Source: Pycnopodia helianthoides
Lineage: Eukaryota > Echinodermata > Asteroidea > Forcipulatida > Asteriidae
Assembly: GCA_032158295.1 (NCBI GenBank)
Contig: CM063243.1
Span: 6,394,948-6,458,947 of the forward strand
DNA: 64,000 bases
Reading direction: 5' to 3'
The position numbers were made by a program, and so were the translations under genes. A model generated the notes under the pieces. It made no database searches. It was not told the DNA's origin and saw only the letters and a list, made by a program, of their open reading frames with translations. Below are positions 44,718-56,848 of this stretch, piece after piece. Numbering within the stretch: position 1 is the stretch's first letter; each line of letters begins with the position of its first letter.

Positions 44718-47392
44718 AATGCATTAATACAATGTTGATAGAGCTTTGTTTATCAAAATTTGCTTAATTCAAATATTTAACATTCCAGACGGATGCAGAC
44801 AAAATTTATTCAGTGACCGAATTGACATGTAACTCAATAAATATGTAGTCTTGGATTACAATGTACATGTACCTAATGTAATGTACCTAATGTAAATGTG
44901 CAATGTGTCTTTATTATTGCTGCATAATTTCCTTAACCTTTTTTTTATTTCCAAGACAACTTCCTTCATTGCAAAAATTTGTTCTGATATTTTATTTTGC
45001 TGACCGCACTCCTATTTTAAAACATGTTTTGACTAAAACTGCTGGATTTTTACATGTAAGACAAATACATGTCCAAACTAGTTAATTTATCTTTAAATAC
45101 AGCATACATCCTTAATAATGGTTCACTGGTCAAATGCAGATTAAAACACCTGGGGACGTTAAATTGATCTCCAATTGGTCTGGCTGGATAGTTCACTGCT
45201 CACTGTTGAAATATAAAATATGGACCAGTGAACATGGTGACAAAACTGACAGACCAGTGAAACACAAGCTACATGTAACTGGTCCTGCTGGCCAGTCACT
45301 GCCAAACTAACTAGCAAACCCTGCTTCACCTATTTATTGACCCCTTGTACCAATGTCCAAGCGGCTACTCCACTCTTGCCATGTTGCAATTCAGATTTCA
45401 CATACAAATTAAGGTAAGCGTGTAAGCTCTGCATGGCCTGAAATGCGTACTACACTGTATAACACAAAGGGACAATGACTCCCAAAATGGTGCAACCAAG
45501 ATAATTGTGATGGTGATGTCAGGTGAGTTGGGTCAATAGATGGTTTGGCCTCTGACATCTGGCCTAAAACCTGCCCACCAGCAGTATGTCCCTGTAGAAC
45601 TTTTTGCATTCATTGGGTAAGGAGTGACATCAAAGGTAACTAATATCCTCTCTGAAAGATTGGACAGCAGTTTTGTAACAGTTCCCATCGTCTACTTATA
45701 CACATGGCTTCCACTGAATAGACAGACATTCCTAAACATAATCAATCATAATGAAATGCAAACAACATGAGAAGAGTAAGTAGATCTGATTATTTTATCC
45801 CCAGCTGCCTAGACGTATCTACTTGATGCTCAAGATCAAATCACATGTGAACATGTACTTTGCATATTAGGATAATGCAACAATTTCTGCTAGTGTTTTG
45901 TGACTGAAGACTAGATTAGCCGTACAAAGGGCCCTTTAAAATGTTTTCAACAAGCATCAACACAAAATGAGCATGCAGTGATCGAAATAACCACCCAGCT
46001 GTCCAGAGTCCAGCAATTAGCACTGGGCCAGTAGACCCACAACAAAATGTCATGCAGTCCAGTGTTTTTCCAACCATACTTTCTAAGATTTATGTATACT
46101 TCAGCTTTCCAAATTTTCAAACATCCTCCTAAAAGTTCAACAAATTGTTTTGGAAAAAATATTTCTGGTCCAGTGACAGTTCTGTGCCACATGGCCTATG
46201 GTCTAGTTGAGATTTCAGTTAAGTTCAAGCCCAGCTGTCATTATTGTTATGTGCACCCAGTATGTACTAACTTTTAAAAATCAGATCAGTCAATACTTTA
46301 ATTAATGAATACGACCTTGGTTTTGCCTGAATAAACATTAAAATCAATGATGTCCATAAAATCTGTTTGCACTATGTCTCGTGTGTACTGAAACACATGA
46401 CAAGTGTATGGTTTGTACAAGATTCCACTTTACGCATGTTGTATTGGACCCATGTCTGGAACACAGAAGCACATCCATATTTGAGCTTGGATTCCATTTA
46501 GTTTATAAATGGCATATCAGGTTGCATTCATATATCTCCTCGCAATTTCATGCTCTTAAAGGGCCTACTGCAGTTATATTACTTCAATTTTAAACTATCA
46601 TGTACAACTGCATCATCAGTGAGAAAACATTTGCAAATTTGGCAGCTTGTAGATGCATGATTGAAGCGTTGTGCATTTCATCTGAGAGCTGTTCATACAG
46701 TTTGAAATAAAACCTGAAAAACAAGTGACATCTTAGATTGGTCTTAGAATTTTTGAGGATTTTTAGTGTTTTAAAATTTAGTTGTTGACCTTCTAAGTTC
46801 TAGCTAACTTTGATAGGGGTTTTTACACATTTATATCTGGCTTACAATGCAACACAATTGCAGCAATCAAAATAAACAGTGATTTGTGGAGTCTTCATTT
46901 TCTATATCTTGACCCTCACTATATACACACAACGCTCAGTAAACATCAGACAGCTGATTTGCATATTGATCACATGCCCATAATGAACCTCCAATCATTT
47001 TACACCCTGGCAGGGTGTGTAATTTTTTGAAACTGGTACAAGCAAGATTTTTTTTTAAATATTGGATTGAATTCAACCTGTATGAATGACTACAGTCAAT
47101 TGGATGTACATGTCGGGTCCCAACTCTGCATCCAATTATCTGTAGACTTTTTTTTACACAAGACTCATTTTTAAATGTATAATTGATTAGTGAGCAGTTT
47201 GTAATAATTGCATGGTGTCATAAAGTTATTGCCTTCAACTTTTAATACATAGACTGTATTGCATTAAAGTTTTAGTAGATTTTGGAGACATGTCAATTTG
47301 TACTTGGGAAAAAAGTAAGAAAATGGTCAACTACATTAACATTTAACTTTGTACAGTGTTTTTCAGTTTTTCATGTAATTATTTTAAATTTG
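44718..47392. other. No gene seen
   Basis: AT-rich. Recurrent GACCAGTGAA / CCAGTCACT-type phrases around 45125-45300 and 45990-46190 suggest an old repeat. No coding sequence recognised. Confidence 0.4.
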
Positions 47393-47700
47393 GAGTTGAA
47401 CAAAGAAAAAAACACAAGGGAACCTTACTCAGTTGGTAGAGCGCCAGCACATTAATCTGAAGGTCGTTGGTTCAAATCCCACTCTAGTCAATTTTTTTGT
47501 GTTCAACCCTAATTAAAAATTTTACGAGTCAGTTTCCCTTGTGGTTTATTACTTGATATTTAAAATAAAATGGTTGCATCCCCTTAAGGTGATCCCTTGG
47601 CTGTCGCTTCGTTGTATCGTAAACTTGGGGTGTGATCCCTGGCTACACGGCAGTTAACAGTTGAATGGCTTCTGACTGGCACCCCCGAACAAAGATACTG
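47393..47700 (+). repeat. Composite SINE
   Basis: GTTGAACAAAG, then tRNA-like ACTCAGTTGGTAGAGCGCCA with GGTTCAAATCCCACTCTAGT, then CAGTTTCCCTTGTGGTTTAT, CCCTTAAGGTGATCCC and GGCTTCTGACTGGCACCCC. A-box and B-box are both well preserved. Shares modules with 3920, 29925 and 38965. Confidence 0.7.
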
Positions 47701-48294
47701 ACAAAATACACCCTGATACATGTAGGAGGAACCAGGTCGGATACACTGGTGGCACATGAAAATATATGTAGAAAAGACAAAGGCTGGCTACAGACCTCTG
47801 GTGGGAAAGAGGTTGTAACATTGATCACAACCCTTCACCAACAGATTAACAATACGTTTCTGCACTCTATCTTATAAAGATAAATGACAAGCAGAAGCTC
47901 TGACCCAAATGTGACAACAGTACTCCATTAGGGGACGTATAGTTGTCTTATACAGGTAGGGTAGAGAGTAGCATCAGGAGGTAAGAACTTCCAAGATCGA
48001 TTAAGACAACCAACTCACATGGATGCACTCTTTGCAATGCCTGCGATATCTCTCCCATTAGTGGAGATGTCAACTCCAATAAGAAAAACATTTGATAGAA
48101 TGTTTTTGTACTGTTTTTTTTGCTAAACAATTACTTTGGAAACCACTTTTTCAAAAAAAAATCATTTACAAGGAGCTCCAAAATATGTAAAAGCAGTTTT
48201 ATGAAAACCATACAAATTATAATAAGGACCACATAGAGTTGAGCTGATGATTATGTAGTTTGCTTCGCACAATTAGACATAACTGTTTATAACA

Positions 48295-48445
48295 AGGGAA
48301 CAGTTTCATGGCTATGCTTACCATGAAAATCTGCGCTTGCAGTCAAGTCAACTTTCTCTGCTTACTAGGTTAGCACTGAGTTTTTAAGATAACCATAAAG
48401 TTATGTGCAGAATGCTTATAGTAGCATGACAATCTAACATGGTAA
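48295..48445. repeat. Decayed TTTCATgg/CTTAC MITE fragment
   Basis: GGGAACAGTTTCATGGCTAT with CTGCTTACTAGG inside, similar to the elements at 40288, 43505 and 61010. Ends are not clear. Confidence 0.35.
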
Positions 48446-48449
48446 GATG

Positions 48450-48555
48450 TAAAGCATCCATGGACCAATCTGCTACAATGGTCATTTTCTTGGTGCCTCT
48501 GAAATATTCCAGTAGAAATTTAAAATTCCCTCATAGAGGTGCCCTTTAATATAGA
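48450..48555 (+). repeat. Dispersed CCTTGGTGCC-type repeat
   Basis: ATGGTCATTTTCTTGGTGCC, TATTCCAGTAGAAATTTAAA and AGAGGTGCCCTTTAA, a copy of the repeat at 13405. Confidence 0.55.
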
Positions 48556-50119
48556 ACAATTAGTTAGTAATATCAAATCGCCAGATGTTAACCTTTGAAA
48601 ATGATACTTGAAAGTACTTTTATTTATGGTGGTCAGTGGAAAATCACCTTGTGCCTGACGTAGTAACTATCTATAAATTTAGTTTTTTTTTAAATGGTTT
48701 GTAATAGGCCAGTGACGCCTGGAGCATTCATAGTAAGGGCAATCTGATACATGATATCTTTGGTTACCATGGTTACTGATACACAGAGCCATCAGAGATC
48801 ATCACATCTGTTCTTTATGATCAAATCAATTGATGTTGACAAAGCTGCCTCAACGATTATGTCCACTCCCTTCCTTTGTGGATCAAAAAGCCAGTGTGCT
48901 TGAGTGTGTTTTGAAAATTATTGAAAAAGCAGTTTTGTTTACACTCTTCCATAGTTTTAAAATTAGATAACTGATCAACCCTAACTACATAATGGCACGA
49001 TGAGGTAATTTTTTACAAAAGCACAAACAATGGCACATCATCGACTCATTCACTTCTAAAAAACAAATTGATATTTGTGCATCATTGATTTTGGTGCATG
49101 CCTATTGGTGTCCGTCCCCCCCCCCCCCTTTACAATGTGCCAAAAAAAAATAACTACATGGTTTATCATTACAGTAATTTAGTACTGGGGCTTGAATATG
49201 TAGGATCCATCCATTCATCCATTTCTCCACCACACTTTAACTAAGGGTTGATGTAACATGCTATGACATCACAGTGACATCATTAACTGTCATGGGAATG
49301 ACCACAAGAGGGTGCTATTTTCACACAAAGTTTAGGCACTTCAAAGTAGAATTTTCATAGATTAAAAAAATAAGTTACATTGTTTTACCAGACAAATCTG
49401 GGGGGAAAACTTGAACATATTTAATTACCTAAAGCATGAGGAGACTTTGGGTCCTTTCTCTGTGCCTAAACTAATCTGCCTAATCTTCATGACCTTATTG
49501 TAATGCAAAAGCAGTGTCATCTCAACATCCACTAATGTTTTGATGCACAGCATTGAGCCTGGATGAGTTTTGTTGGCAAGTTGAACACTGAATATAAACT
49601 TGGATTGCTTTGAGATGGAGTCAGTGTCAACCAATAGTATTAAAGTTGTTACACATGAATGTGAAAAAACCAACAGAAACCAACAATGAAGTTCACAATA
49701 TCACAAAGCAATACATGGTTATGCAATAGTTAACGTCAACTACATGCCTTTTGTTTCATTGTTTTAAATCCAGACATCCATACACTGTTCCAGTCTCACA
49801 CAAGGAAACACTTCGTTGTTGAACTCTAAAATACAGATGGAGTTTTTTTTATAGTAGCTGAAAAGGATTCTTCTTGAGCTTTGGAAATTTATGCAAAAGA
49901 GTGACATCAAAAGTTTCAGTTTTTAACATTTGGTATACAGATGTATGTAAAAAGAAAAACAACAAAAACACTTACATAAATTTAAGAAAATAAATAAGTA
50001 AATAGAACAATAAAAAAATATAAACAAAACCACACACACACAAATTATATGAAACGTATCCTTAACAAGGCTATAAAGAGGTTGCTGAAACATCATGGTC
50101 TGTTTGTTTTGTCCCCAGG
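48556..50119. other. No gene seen; C run
   Basis: AT-rich, with 13 C at 49116-49128. A TTTGTCCCCAG acceptor-like site at the end (50109-50119) may begin the first visible exon of the small membrane gene. Confidence 0.45.
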
Positions 50120-50191
50120 TTCTAAATGACTGAAGATTGGTTACAACATTGTTAGATATTGTTCAGTATCTAGAGAATCCCTTCAACAGCC

Positions 50192-50263
50192 ATGGCTGAT
50201 TCCAGATTATCCACCAAAGTCCTGCTAGCAACTATTATTATCCTATGCACTGTAGCTGCAACG
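50192..50263 (+). CDS. Small membrane protein, exon 1 coding part
   Basis: ATG in context AACAGCCATGG, 24 codons, ending ...GCA ACG before donor GTATGT. Encodes a short polar N-terminus and a hydrophobic stretch. Confidence 0.55.
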
Positions 50264-51618
50264 GTATGTACAGTCATGGTATTCTGAAAGCTTAAAGGAA
50301 CATTACAGAATTGGTTTTGCAAACAAAACAGTTGCTGGCAGTGTAAGCACTTTATGTAATCCACCATTACATAAACTGACAAACCTGTAGAAGTTTGAGA
50401 TCGATCGGCCATCTGGGTCACGAGAAAATAGTGAAAACCTGATTACACATTTGCATGAAATCATATAGGTTCAACAAATGAATAAAACGCTCACTGAGCG
50501 ATAAACTCCAATCGGAAAATTAGTTTATTCATTTCTCATCAAATATGGCATTTCAGACAGAAATATTTCAAGGGATGTTTTCTACTATCATCATCATTAG
50601 ACTGTGTAAGTTTTATGTAAATCTGTGGTCAAAAAGTATATTTTACAAGTTTTTTTCTTACCAATTCTGTAATGTTCCTTTAAACCTAGGGCTAAGTATC
50701 TTTCTCAACTCCTTGTTCTTGGATCTTCACTATCCCTAACCTCAGGTGATATACGTGTACTATGGTCCTTTATCACTCTTTAACAAAATCCAATATCTTA
50801 TGTAAACTCAACACCCAAACTGTTGGACTCTGATTATGGTGATATGCCTGATTCCTTGTGAGCATAATCAGTTCTCAATCTAACAGAATAAAACAAAACA
50901 TGAAGTTGGCGTTTGAAGGGATGGAGATGGCTGGGAGATGGTAGGGTTAAGGTACTCCACCTGGTCCTATGCTAAGCATGATCAGTGTGGCAGTGTTATG
51001 TAGTTCTCCATCCAAAAGAATTAAATAGAAAAAGCTGATGGATTTGAATGCCTTTTGGTGGTTAACTTAGAAATATACAGCAGTGGTAATTATCAAGAAC
51101 AAAAACTGATTACTTTAAATCTGAAAGTACCAACCCTCCAAAGCAATATTTCAGTCTGATAGTGTAGTGTTGAGCCATAGAATAACGAATAACATGTATT
51201 GTGTGCAATAAATCACTCAAGCGTGCCCGCGGCCGGCGGCCCTCTCCTCGCTGCCGGCCACGCGGCAGTCTTGCTCCAGCACCCTGAACATCAACGTCTC
51301 CTGATATTATCACTGACCCTGCTGTCCTGTCCGGGTTGCAAGCACTGCGAGGCTCACCACACTTCAATAGTAAAGGTCTGTTTTGTGTTTACTTTTGTGT
51401 AATTTCTGTCACCCCATAATAATGTTTACATCCAATTGACTTCACAGGGAATGTCTAAGCTCTCAGCGCTGACTATGATCATGATTGCCTCATTAGTCTT
51501 CACTACAACCATCATCGCCATGTGCTTTGATAAAGCCATCTTGTACTTTGCTACACGGAAAGCTGCACAACAGGCTGCAAAAGAGACTAGCACATCTACT
51601 GAAACAAAGACAGAATGA
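50192..51618 (+). CDS. Small two-exon membrane protein, 80 residues, family unknown
   Basis: Exons 50192-50263 and 51448-51618 join in phase 0 at good splice signals (donor GTATGT, acceptor TTCACAG) to give 80 residues. Two hydrophobic stretches are visible: VLLATIIILCTVAAT (about residues 10-24) and LTMIMIASLVFTTTIIAMCF (about 32-51). The tail is basic then Ser/Thr/Glu/Lys-rich (KAAQQAAKETSTSTETKTE). The two hydrophobic stretches resemble each other (SRLSTKVLLATIIIL versus SKLSALTMIMIASLV), hinting at internal duplication or alternative first exons. A possible acceptor (TTTGTCCCCAG) ends at 50119, so an upstream 5' UTR exon is likely. An AATAAA lies 173 nt after the stop. I do not recognise the family; a helical-hairpin membrane peptide or a secreted-plus-anchor arrangement are both possible. 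Confidence 0.55.
50292..50683 (+). mobile_element. TTAA MITE family A, copy 4
   Basis: Full-length 392-bp copy, TTAA at both ends, inserted in the intron of the small membrane gene only 28 bp after its donor site. Confidence 0.9.
51219..51300. other. GC-rich island in the small gene's intron
   Basis: CGTGCCCGCGGCCGGCGGCC and the following 60 bp are strongly GC-rich, against AT-rich flanks. CpG-rich and with nested GGCCGGC/GCCGGCC dyads. Origin unknown; no protein match recognised in any frame. Confidence 0.6.
51448..51618 (+). CDS. Small membrane protein, exon 2
   Basis: Acceptor TTGACTTCACAG, then GMSKLSALTMIMIASLVFTT, followed by the basic/Thr-rich tail and TGA. A second ATG two codons in could start a single-exon version of 55 residues. 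Confidence 0.6.
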   Translation, partial: GMSKLSALTMIMIASLVFTTTIIAMCFDKAILYFATRKAAQQAAKETSTSTETKTE

Positions 51619-51790
51619 GAGGAACATATACCGTACAATGTCATTTTTTTCACCATAATCGTGCACTACCCCCCTTCTCCATCCAACCTTTCATACTAGA
51701 TTAATGAGAATTATGATCTCTAAAGGTGGACAATTTTTCATTGATTTACTACATGGATAAAATCCTGTATGGACAAGGTGCAACTTGGAT

Positions 51791-51796
51791 AATAAA
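51791..51796 (+). terminator. Candidate polyadenylation signal of small membrane gene
   Basis: AATAAA, 173 nt after the stop codon at 51618, in a G/T-poor 3' region. Supports transcription in this direction. Confidence 0.4.
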
Positions 51797-52063
51797 ATCA
51801 GGGTATTTTCCTCTCAGCTGATGTCCTGTGTGATACATAGCAAAGCAACCATTACAACAGACTGGTTTCCTGTGTGGGATATATGTACATGTACGTAGGA
51901 AGAATCAGAGCCAACAAACATACAATATAAAGAGAGTAATTCTTCCCTTCCCCATACTGTAGGTAACTGTAGTTGGCCATACAAAATCACCAAAAGACCT
52001 CAAGCCTGAGCACAAGGCCTTTTTTCATAAAGCTGTATAATTTTTGTCTACAATGTCCATAGC

Positions 52064-52323
52064 TAAGGCCTGCGCTAAACGTCGCACGTTTGTCGTGTCG
52101 AACTCAAACAGTTGTAAAATTAGGAATTAAATTCGACAAAAGAGCGACGTTTATCGCAAACCTTTTATTTAAGTTCGGCACTGCCGTGTAGCACGGCAAG
52201 CCCTGCCGTGCTACACGGTAGCGGCACGACACGGTGACAAACGTCGCGCTCTTGCCGTGTCGAATCGAACTGAAAACATTTGAGTTCGGCTCGGCAAAAG
52301 TGCGACGTTTAGCGCAGGCCTAA
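52064..52323. mobile_element. PIF/Harbinger-type MITE
   Basis: Element 52067-52320 (254 bp) begins GGCCTGCGCTAAACGTCGCA and ends with its exact complement, flanked by TAA on both sides (52064-52066, 52321-52323). The 3-bp TWA-type duplication and GGCC ends fit Harbinger. Similarity of the arms continues for about 45 bp with gaps. Confidence 0.85.
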
Positions 52324-53948
52324 GCTTACACTGATTGGACAGGGAAAGATATGATCTCTCCAATGGTGGTAGAAAAGTTGCTATTCTCAATTCCTTTCCA
52401 AATGGAGTGGAAATATCAGAAATGTCAAAAGACCTTTTGCTACCATATGCATGTGTACAAAACAGTGTATTGAGGAAAATGTCGGGTCCCAAGGAAAGTA
52501 AGATTCAGAACCTGGCTGTTTAGTGACTGATCTAATCAATTTTTGAATTATATAAAAGGAAATTTGATCAGCAAGAAAGTCTGTTATTTTGTTTTTGCTC
52601 TCAAAAGAAATCTTCCTGGTGTTAATAGATTAGAATTTGTAAAATTTACCTCTGAACACATGCATGCTGCTGCATAAGAATGTGGGATTCACGCTTGAGT
52701 GGTTAAACAATTCGGTGATCAGTGGTTGTTTATATCAAAACAATTGGTAATGAAAAGGTCATATGCAATCATCAAGGTATTGCACAGTCAGCTGAAGCAG
52801 ACATCACAAGTAACGACAAGATACACTCTGACCCCTTGAAGATGCGGAACGCACCTCAGTAAAACGGGCGTCTACCATTTCCACCACCATCAGGGTCCTT
52901 TGTGTACATTTTGACTCCCAAAATGGGGGACAGGATAGGTTGCATGTAAGTGCGCTGCTCTGCGCATCATGCAAGGGGTCAATATGATGGAGCTTATCAT
53001 CTTAGTGATCAAATCTGAAATAAGTCTTATTGTAAGTCTCCACAGCTGGCTTCTAAACATGATTTACATCACTAGAAACAGTGTGTATTACCAACTAGTG
53101 GGGTCAAAGTTGAATGGTCCTAAATAGTGGCATGTGTTTGGTGTGTATTTTTTCTACACGCTTTAAATGTACAAATAACATGCAATCTTAGAGCTGCAGA
53201 TAGATCAGAGAACAGTATAACTTTAAATGGTGTATACAAATGTTGATATTTCTACAGTAGAATGAAAGAAGTACATAGATGAAGAACAAAAATACTGAAC
53301 AATCTAGCATGAATCAGGAAGGGTTACTATGAAGATCCTACTTTGGAAGGGGAATAAACAACTTGTACTCTCTGTACAACCTGAAATAAGTTGAAACCTT
53401 TTGACAATCCCATATAGCCAGAAATGATGTCCACATACACAAGAGTAAAACACCCATTGATGACTGTTTCAGAGCAGCAAAACAAAACTAAAATAATTTT
53501 CCAATACGTACACAATTTTAAATAGGCTAGCAATTCTAGGCACAGATATATATTCACAATACATTATTTGTACATAACAAATACCATAAGCAGTACAACA
53601 TAAATAAAGAGAGGTTTATATAAATGGTCCTGTCCATCAACAGTAGGCAAGCTCATTGGATTTAGGCTTTCAATCTGCTCAATACAGTTTGAAGAATTTA
53701 ACATTTTAAAGGTAGTTTCAGAACCTCTTTCCAACTCTTGAGTTGGTGCATTTTTTACGGTTAATTCCCTGTTGTACAAATGATCCACCTCTCCCTCCAA
53801 CAAGTAGATTTCTCTTTGCCACACTGAAAATGTATGGACAGCTTCTATGGGTTACTCATAGCTTATCATGAGTTTCCAATACTAAACATTTAGTTTATAA
53901 ATTAAGCGTATTACTAAAGCAATTCTGCTACAATAAACTTGTGAACCA
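52324..53948. other. No gene seen
   Basis: An open frame on each strand around 52335-52523 has no recognised similarity. The rest is AT-rich intergenic DNA. Confidence 0.4.
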
Positions 53949-54231
53949 TGGCCAATTTCATAATTCCTGTAAGCAGAGATTTCTGCTTAAGGAGAAGACT
54001 TCCTAACTCATAACCACTGCTTACAAAGGCACGCTAACTTGCCATTGGTCCTTGTAAGCAGACGAGTGCCTTAACAAATAAAATTCTTTGTGAATAGCTT
54101 CATGCACTGTAAAATTGTCTTGATCTTTTATGAAATACACACATTTCTGAGCTACAGTAAAAAAAAAAATTAAAAAGTAAAAAAAATGTACTTACATGTA
54201 GTAAACAGCTCTATGATAATGAAATTGGCCC
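53949..54231. mobile_element. MITE with GGCCAATTTCAT ends
   Basis: Inverted ends TGGCCAATTTCAT and ATGAAATTGGCCCA, 283 bp apart, with CTGTAAGCAG and CTTACATG motifs inside. Related to the element at 43505. Confidence 0.6.
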
Positions 54232-54539
54232 AAGGCAATTACCTATGATTACAGACAAAAAACAAAGCTATAGTCACCTCAGTACACAGAGAAGCATTGC
54301 TGCCGACATCAAGCAGTAGAGGTAAGCTATTTATTGTAGCGAGTGACTGTTGCTGAAGTTGTGTCCCATTCACAGGGTGTGCTGTACCATCCCATAATCC
54401 AAGTGTTTAATACTAAAATAAGTGAGAAAACAAATGTAAGTAAAATTTATTTTTGAGGTTAAGTTCTTCATTTCTAAAGTACACTAGTGAATGTAGAGTG
54501 TACATCAGTTACAGTGTCTTGAATGTCTTCCATCTTGTT

Positions 54540-54700
54540 ACTTTAAAACCCTCCATCTGGTTATGTATAGTGAAGCAATTGTGCACAGAACTACATGTAC
54601 TGTGTTCACCACATGAATTCATCATGCAGGCTGGCATAATTCATCTATCATTTAAAACCATGTGGATCGTATTGAATGGTCAGACAGTAGGAGGGTTAAG
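54540..54700 (-). repeat. Dispersed repeat related to the 34-kb tandem array
   Basis: GCAGGCTGGCATAATTCATC, TATCATTTAAAACCATGTGG and GAATGGTCAGACAGTAGGAG are the inverted counterpart of the 34-kb unit. Confidence 0.6.
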
Positions 54701-56763
54701 AGGTCACAAAGTACAGCACCGTTTTTGGAGAATGTACAAAGTTTAATTCTCAAATGTAGATACAAAGGAAAGGTGCTATACCAGAAGCCTCCTTGCATAC
54801 TGTCATTGCTAAAGTCAAACAATAGAAACTTGCATAGTGAATGAGGCAAGCTCAATTAACCGACAGCATGCCTTCCTTCAATCTCAGAGAGGGCGCTATT
54901 TTAGCTTGTAACTCAATAGTCAATGAGTCCATAGGTAATAACTTTGAAAAGGTTTCCTCTAAAATGTTTTGTTTCAAATAAATCTTATATCTGAGTAAGA
55001 TTTGGATTGAGTTCTATCTCTCTGTGTTTGGTGGATGACTTGTATCAATTTACGTATCAGTAAGTAAACTTTTATACACATTTATTCTTTCATTTAATCA
55101 AGAGTTCAGTAAAGTATATTTTATAGAAATAAAACTTTGTTAAATCATGCATAACTGCAACAAGTTTTTTGCCTTTAAAATTCCTAAATAATAAGTTTGC
55201 ACAAACCGATGTGAGATATGACCTTATACATTGTGTTCGTCTGTGTACATTCACAAATTTGGACCTGTGTGACATTTCGTTTCCTTTACACTTTACAGTA
55301 ATGTAAGTTGTAATCCAATGTTCCCAAAAATTGTTAAATGAGCCTGAGACTTGCCAGTGTAATTGCAAGAAAATTAGAGAGAAAAATGAAAAATAATCTT
55401 TACCCCAAAATGAGTTAAAATATGACCTTGTAAAATTATCACTACTTTCTTCCTAAACTTGAATTCCATTTGATTTGGTCAATGAACTAAACATTAGCTT
55501 CCTAGGAGGTTTCTTTGGTTCTCCGCTTTGTGAACTTGATTTAAATTCATTTAAACAATAATGTTGCACATGTTTCAAGTCTAGTCAACTGTGCATGTTT
55601 TTTCAATACGAAAAAGCATGTCAAGTTCAGCAAATTTAATTCCTTTAAAGAAAATATTGCTTTATTTCGAACTTCCCAGCTGCATAAATGGCCTTAATTA
55701 CATTTTGTGCTTATACTCTGTAAGTGTAGATCAAAATGGTTATTTCCCATTGGTATTTGATATGGCATAGTGGTAACCATTAATGGTTATTTCCCATTGG
55801 TATTTGATATGCCATAGTGGATTAGTGGTAACCATTAATATTTGCATGAAATCCTAGTGATGTGCATATTTCTAATAAAATTATTGTTTTTTTTTTTAAA
55901 TATATAAGCATAACAATGTTTTGCACGAGAAAAGAACATATTATAGTTTGAAATACTATAAAACTGACAGTGTATTTGTGTCAGATAACTGACTAGTAAA
56001 ATATGTACATAATAGGAGTGTATTGAAAATAAAAGTCCAGACCCTAGTCAAAATTCCAAGTCTAAAGATGTTAGTGTGTATAAGGAGAGTTGATAGATCA
56101 GCATACTTGTGATATCTGTGCAAGGTTCTTTGCATTGTGAAGACTTCAAATTTAATTCAAGTCTTTTGCATAAGAGCGAAAATGAAAAGTACGTAATGAT
56201 AACTGTCAATGTTTCCACTGAAGCTTGCCTGCTATTAAAGTTTCTTTTGCTTCTTTTAGGGCACTGAAAAAATGCTATGTTACCAGTAAAGTGCAAAAAC
56301 TGTTCTCAAGAAAGAATGTCATCAGAAATGTGCTAAGTTTTGGAAATGGATACATGAAAGAGCTTCCTTTGAAACAACTTTATACATGCAGGCATTCTAA
56401 GGTAGCAGACCCATCATTCATTCTTAATGAGATGCTCAGATGCCTTTATCATGCCTCATATAACACATTACAGTTAAGGGCAAAGTACAGGATGGGTAAT
56501 TAATGACTTTACAAAATAGTAGTTTCAATCTAGAAGCTGACTGATTTAAAATTTCCTATCAATACCTCAAGCCTGAAATACTGTCTCAGTCAAGAAAATA
56601 TTGTTTGAAGAGCCCCAAATCACCATTGCTTATTTATATTGCCACAATCAGTACATTCCAGCACATCCACATCAAACTGCTCATATTTCTTTAATCATCA
56701 AACTTCAAACATAGCTTGAAGTCTCTGTATGTGACATACCTAACCATGTCCATGCTGAGCTGC
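54701..56763. other. Intergenic; one small tandem duplication
   Basis: 55738-55784 (GGTTATTTCCCATTGGTATT...ACCATTAAT) is repeated at 55785-55839 with a small insertion. No coding sequence recognised; a 92-codon plus-strand frame at 56225-56503 shows no family features. Confidence 0.45.
56690..56695 (-). terminator. Candidate EFCAB11 polyadenylation signal
   Basis: ATTAAA on the minus strand, about 70 nt past the stop. Common variant hexamer; position is plausible, evidence weak. Confidence 0.25.
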
Positions 56764-56848
56764 TCAAAATCCATCTTCCAGCCTGAATTTCATCATGAAG
56801 TCAAAATCTCTATAACTGACACGCCCATCTCCATCCCTATCTATCTCC
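56764..56848 (-). CDS. EFCAB11: EFCAB11 terminal exon
   Basis: Acceptor GTTTACAG, then EIDRDGDGRVSYRDFDFMMK, FRLEDGF and TGA. Contains the one near-canonical Ca2+-binding loop. Confidence 0.9.

Noticed and set aside
52211..52523. Frames on both strands (93 and 62 codons)
   Set aside because: The minus-strand frame overlaps the Harbinger MITE; neither shows known similarity.
56225..56503. 92-codon plus-strand frame
   Set aside because: No recognisable domain, and no splice or poly(A) context noted; lies just outside EFCAB11 on the other strand.
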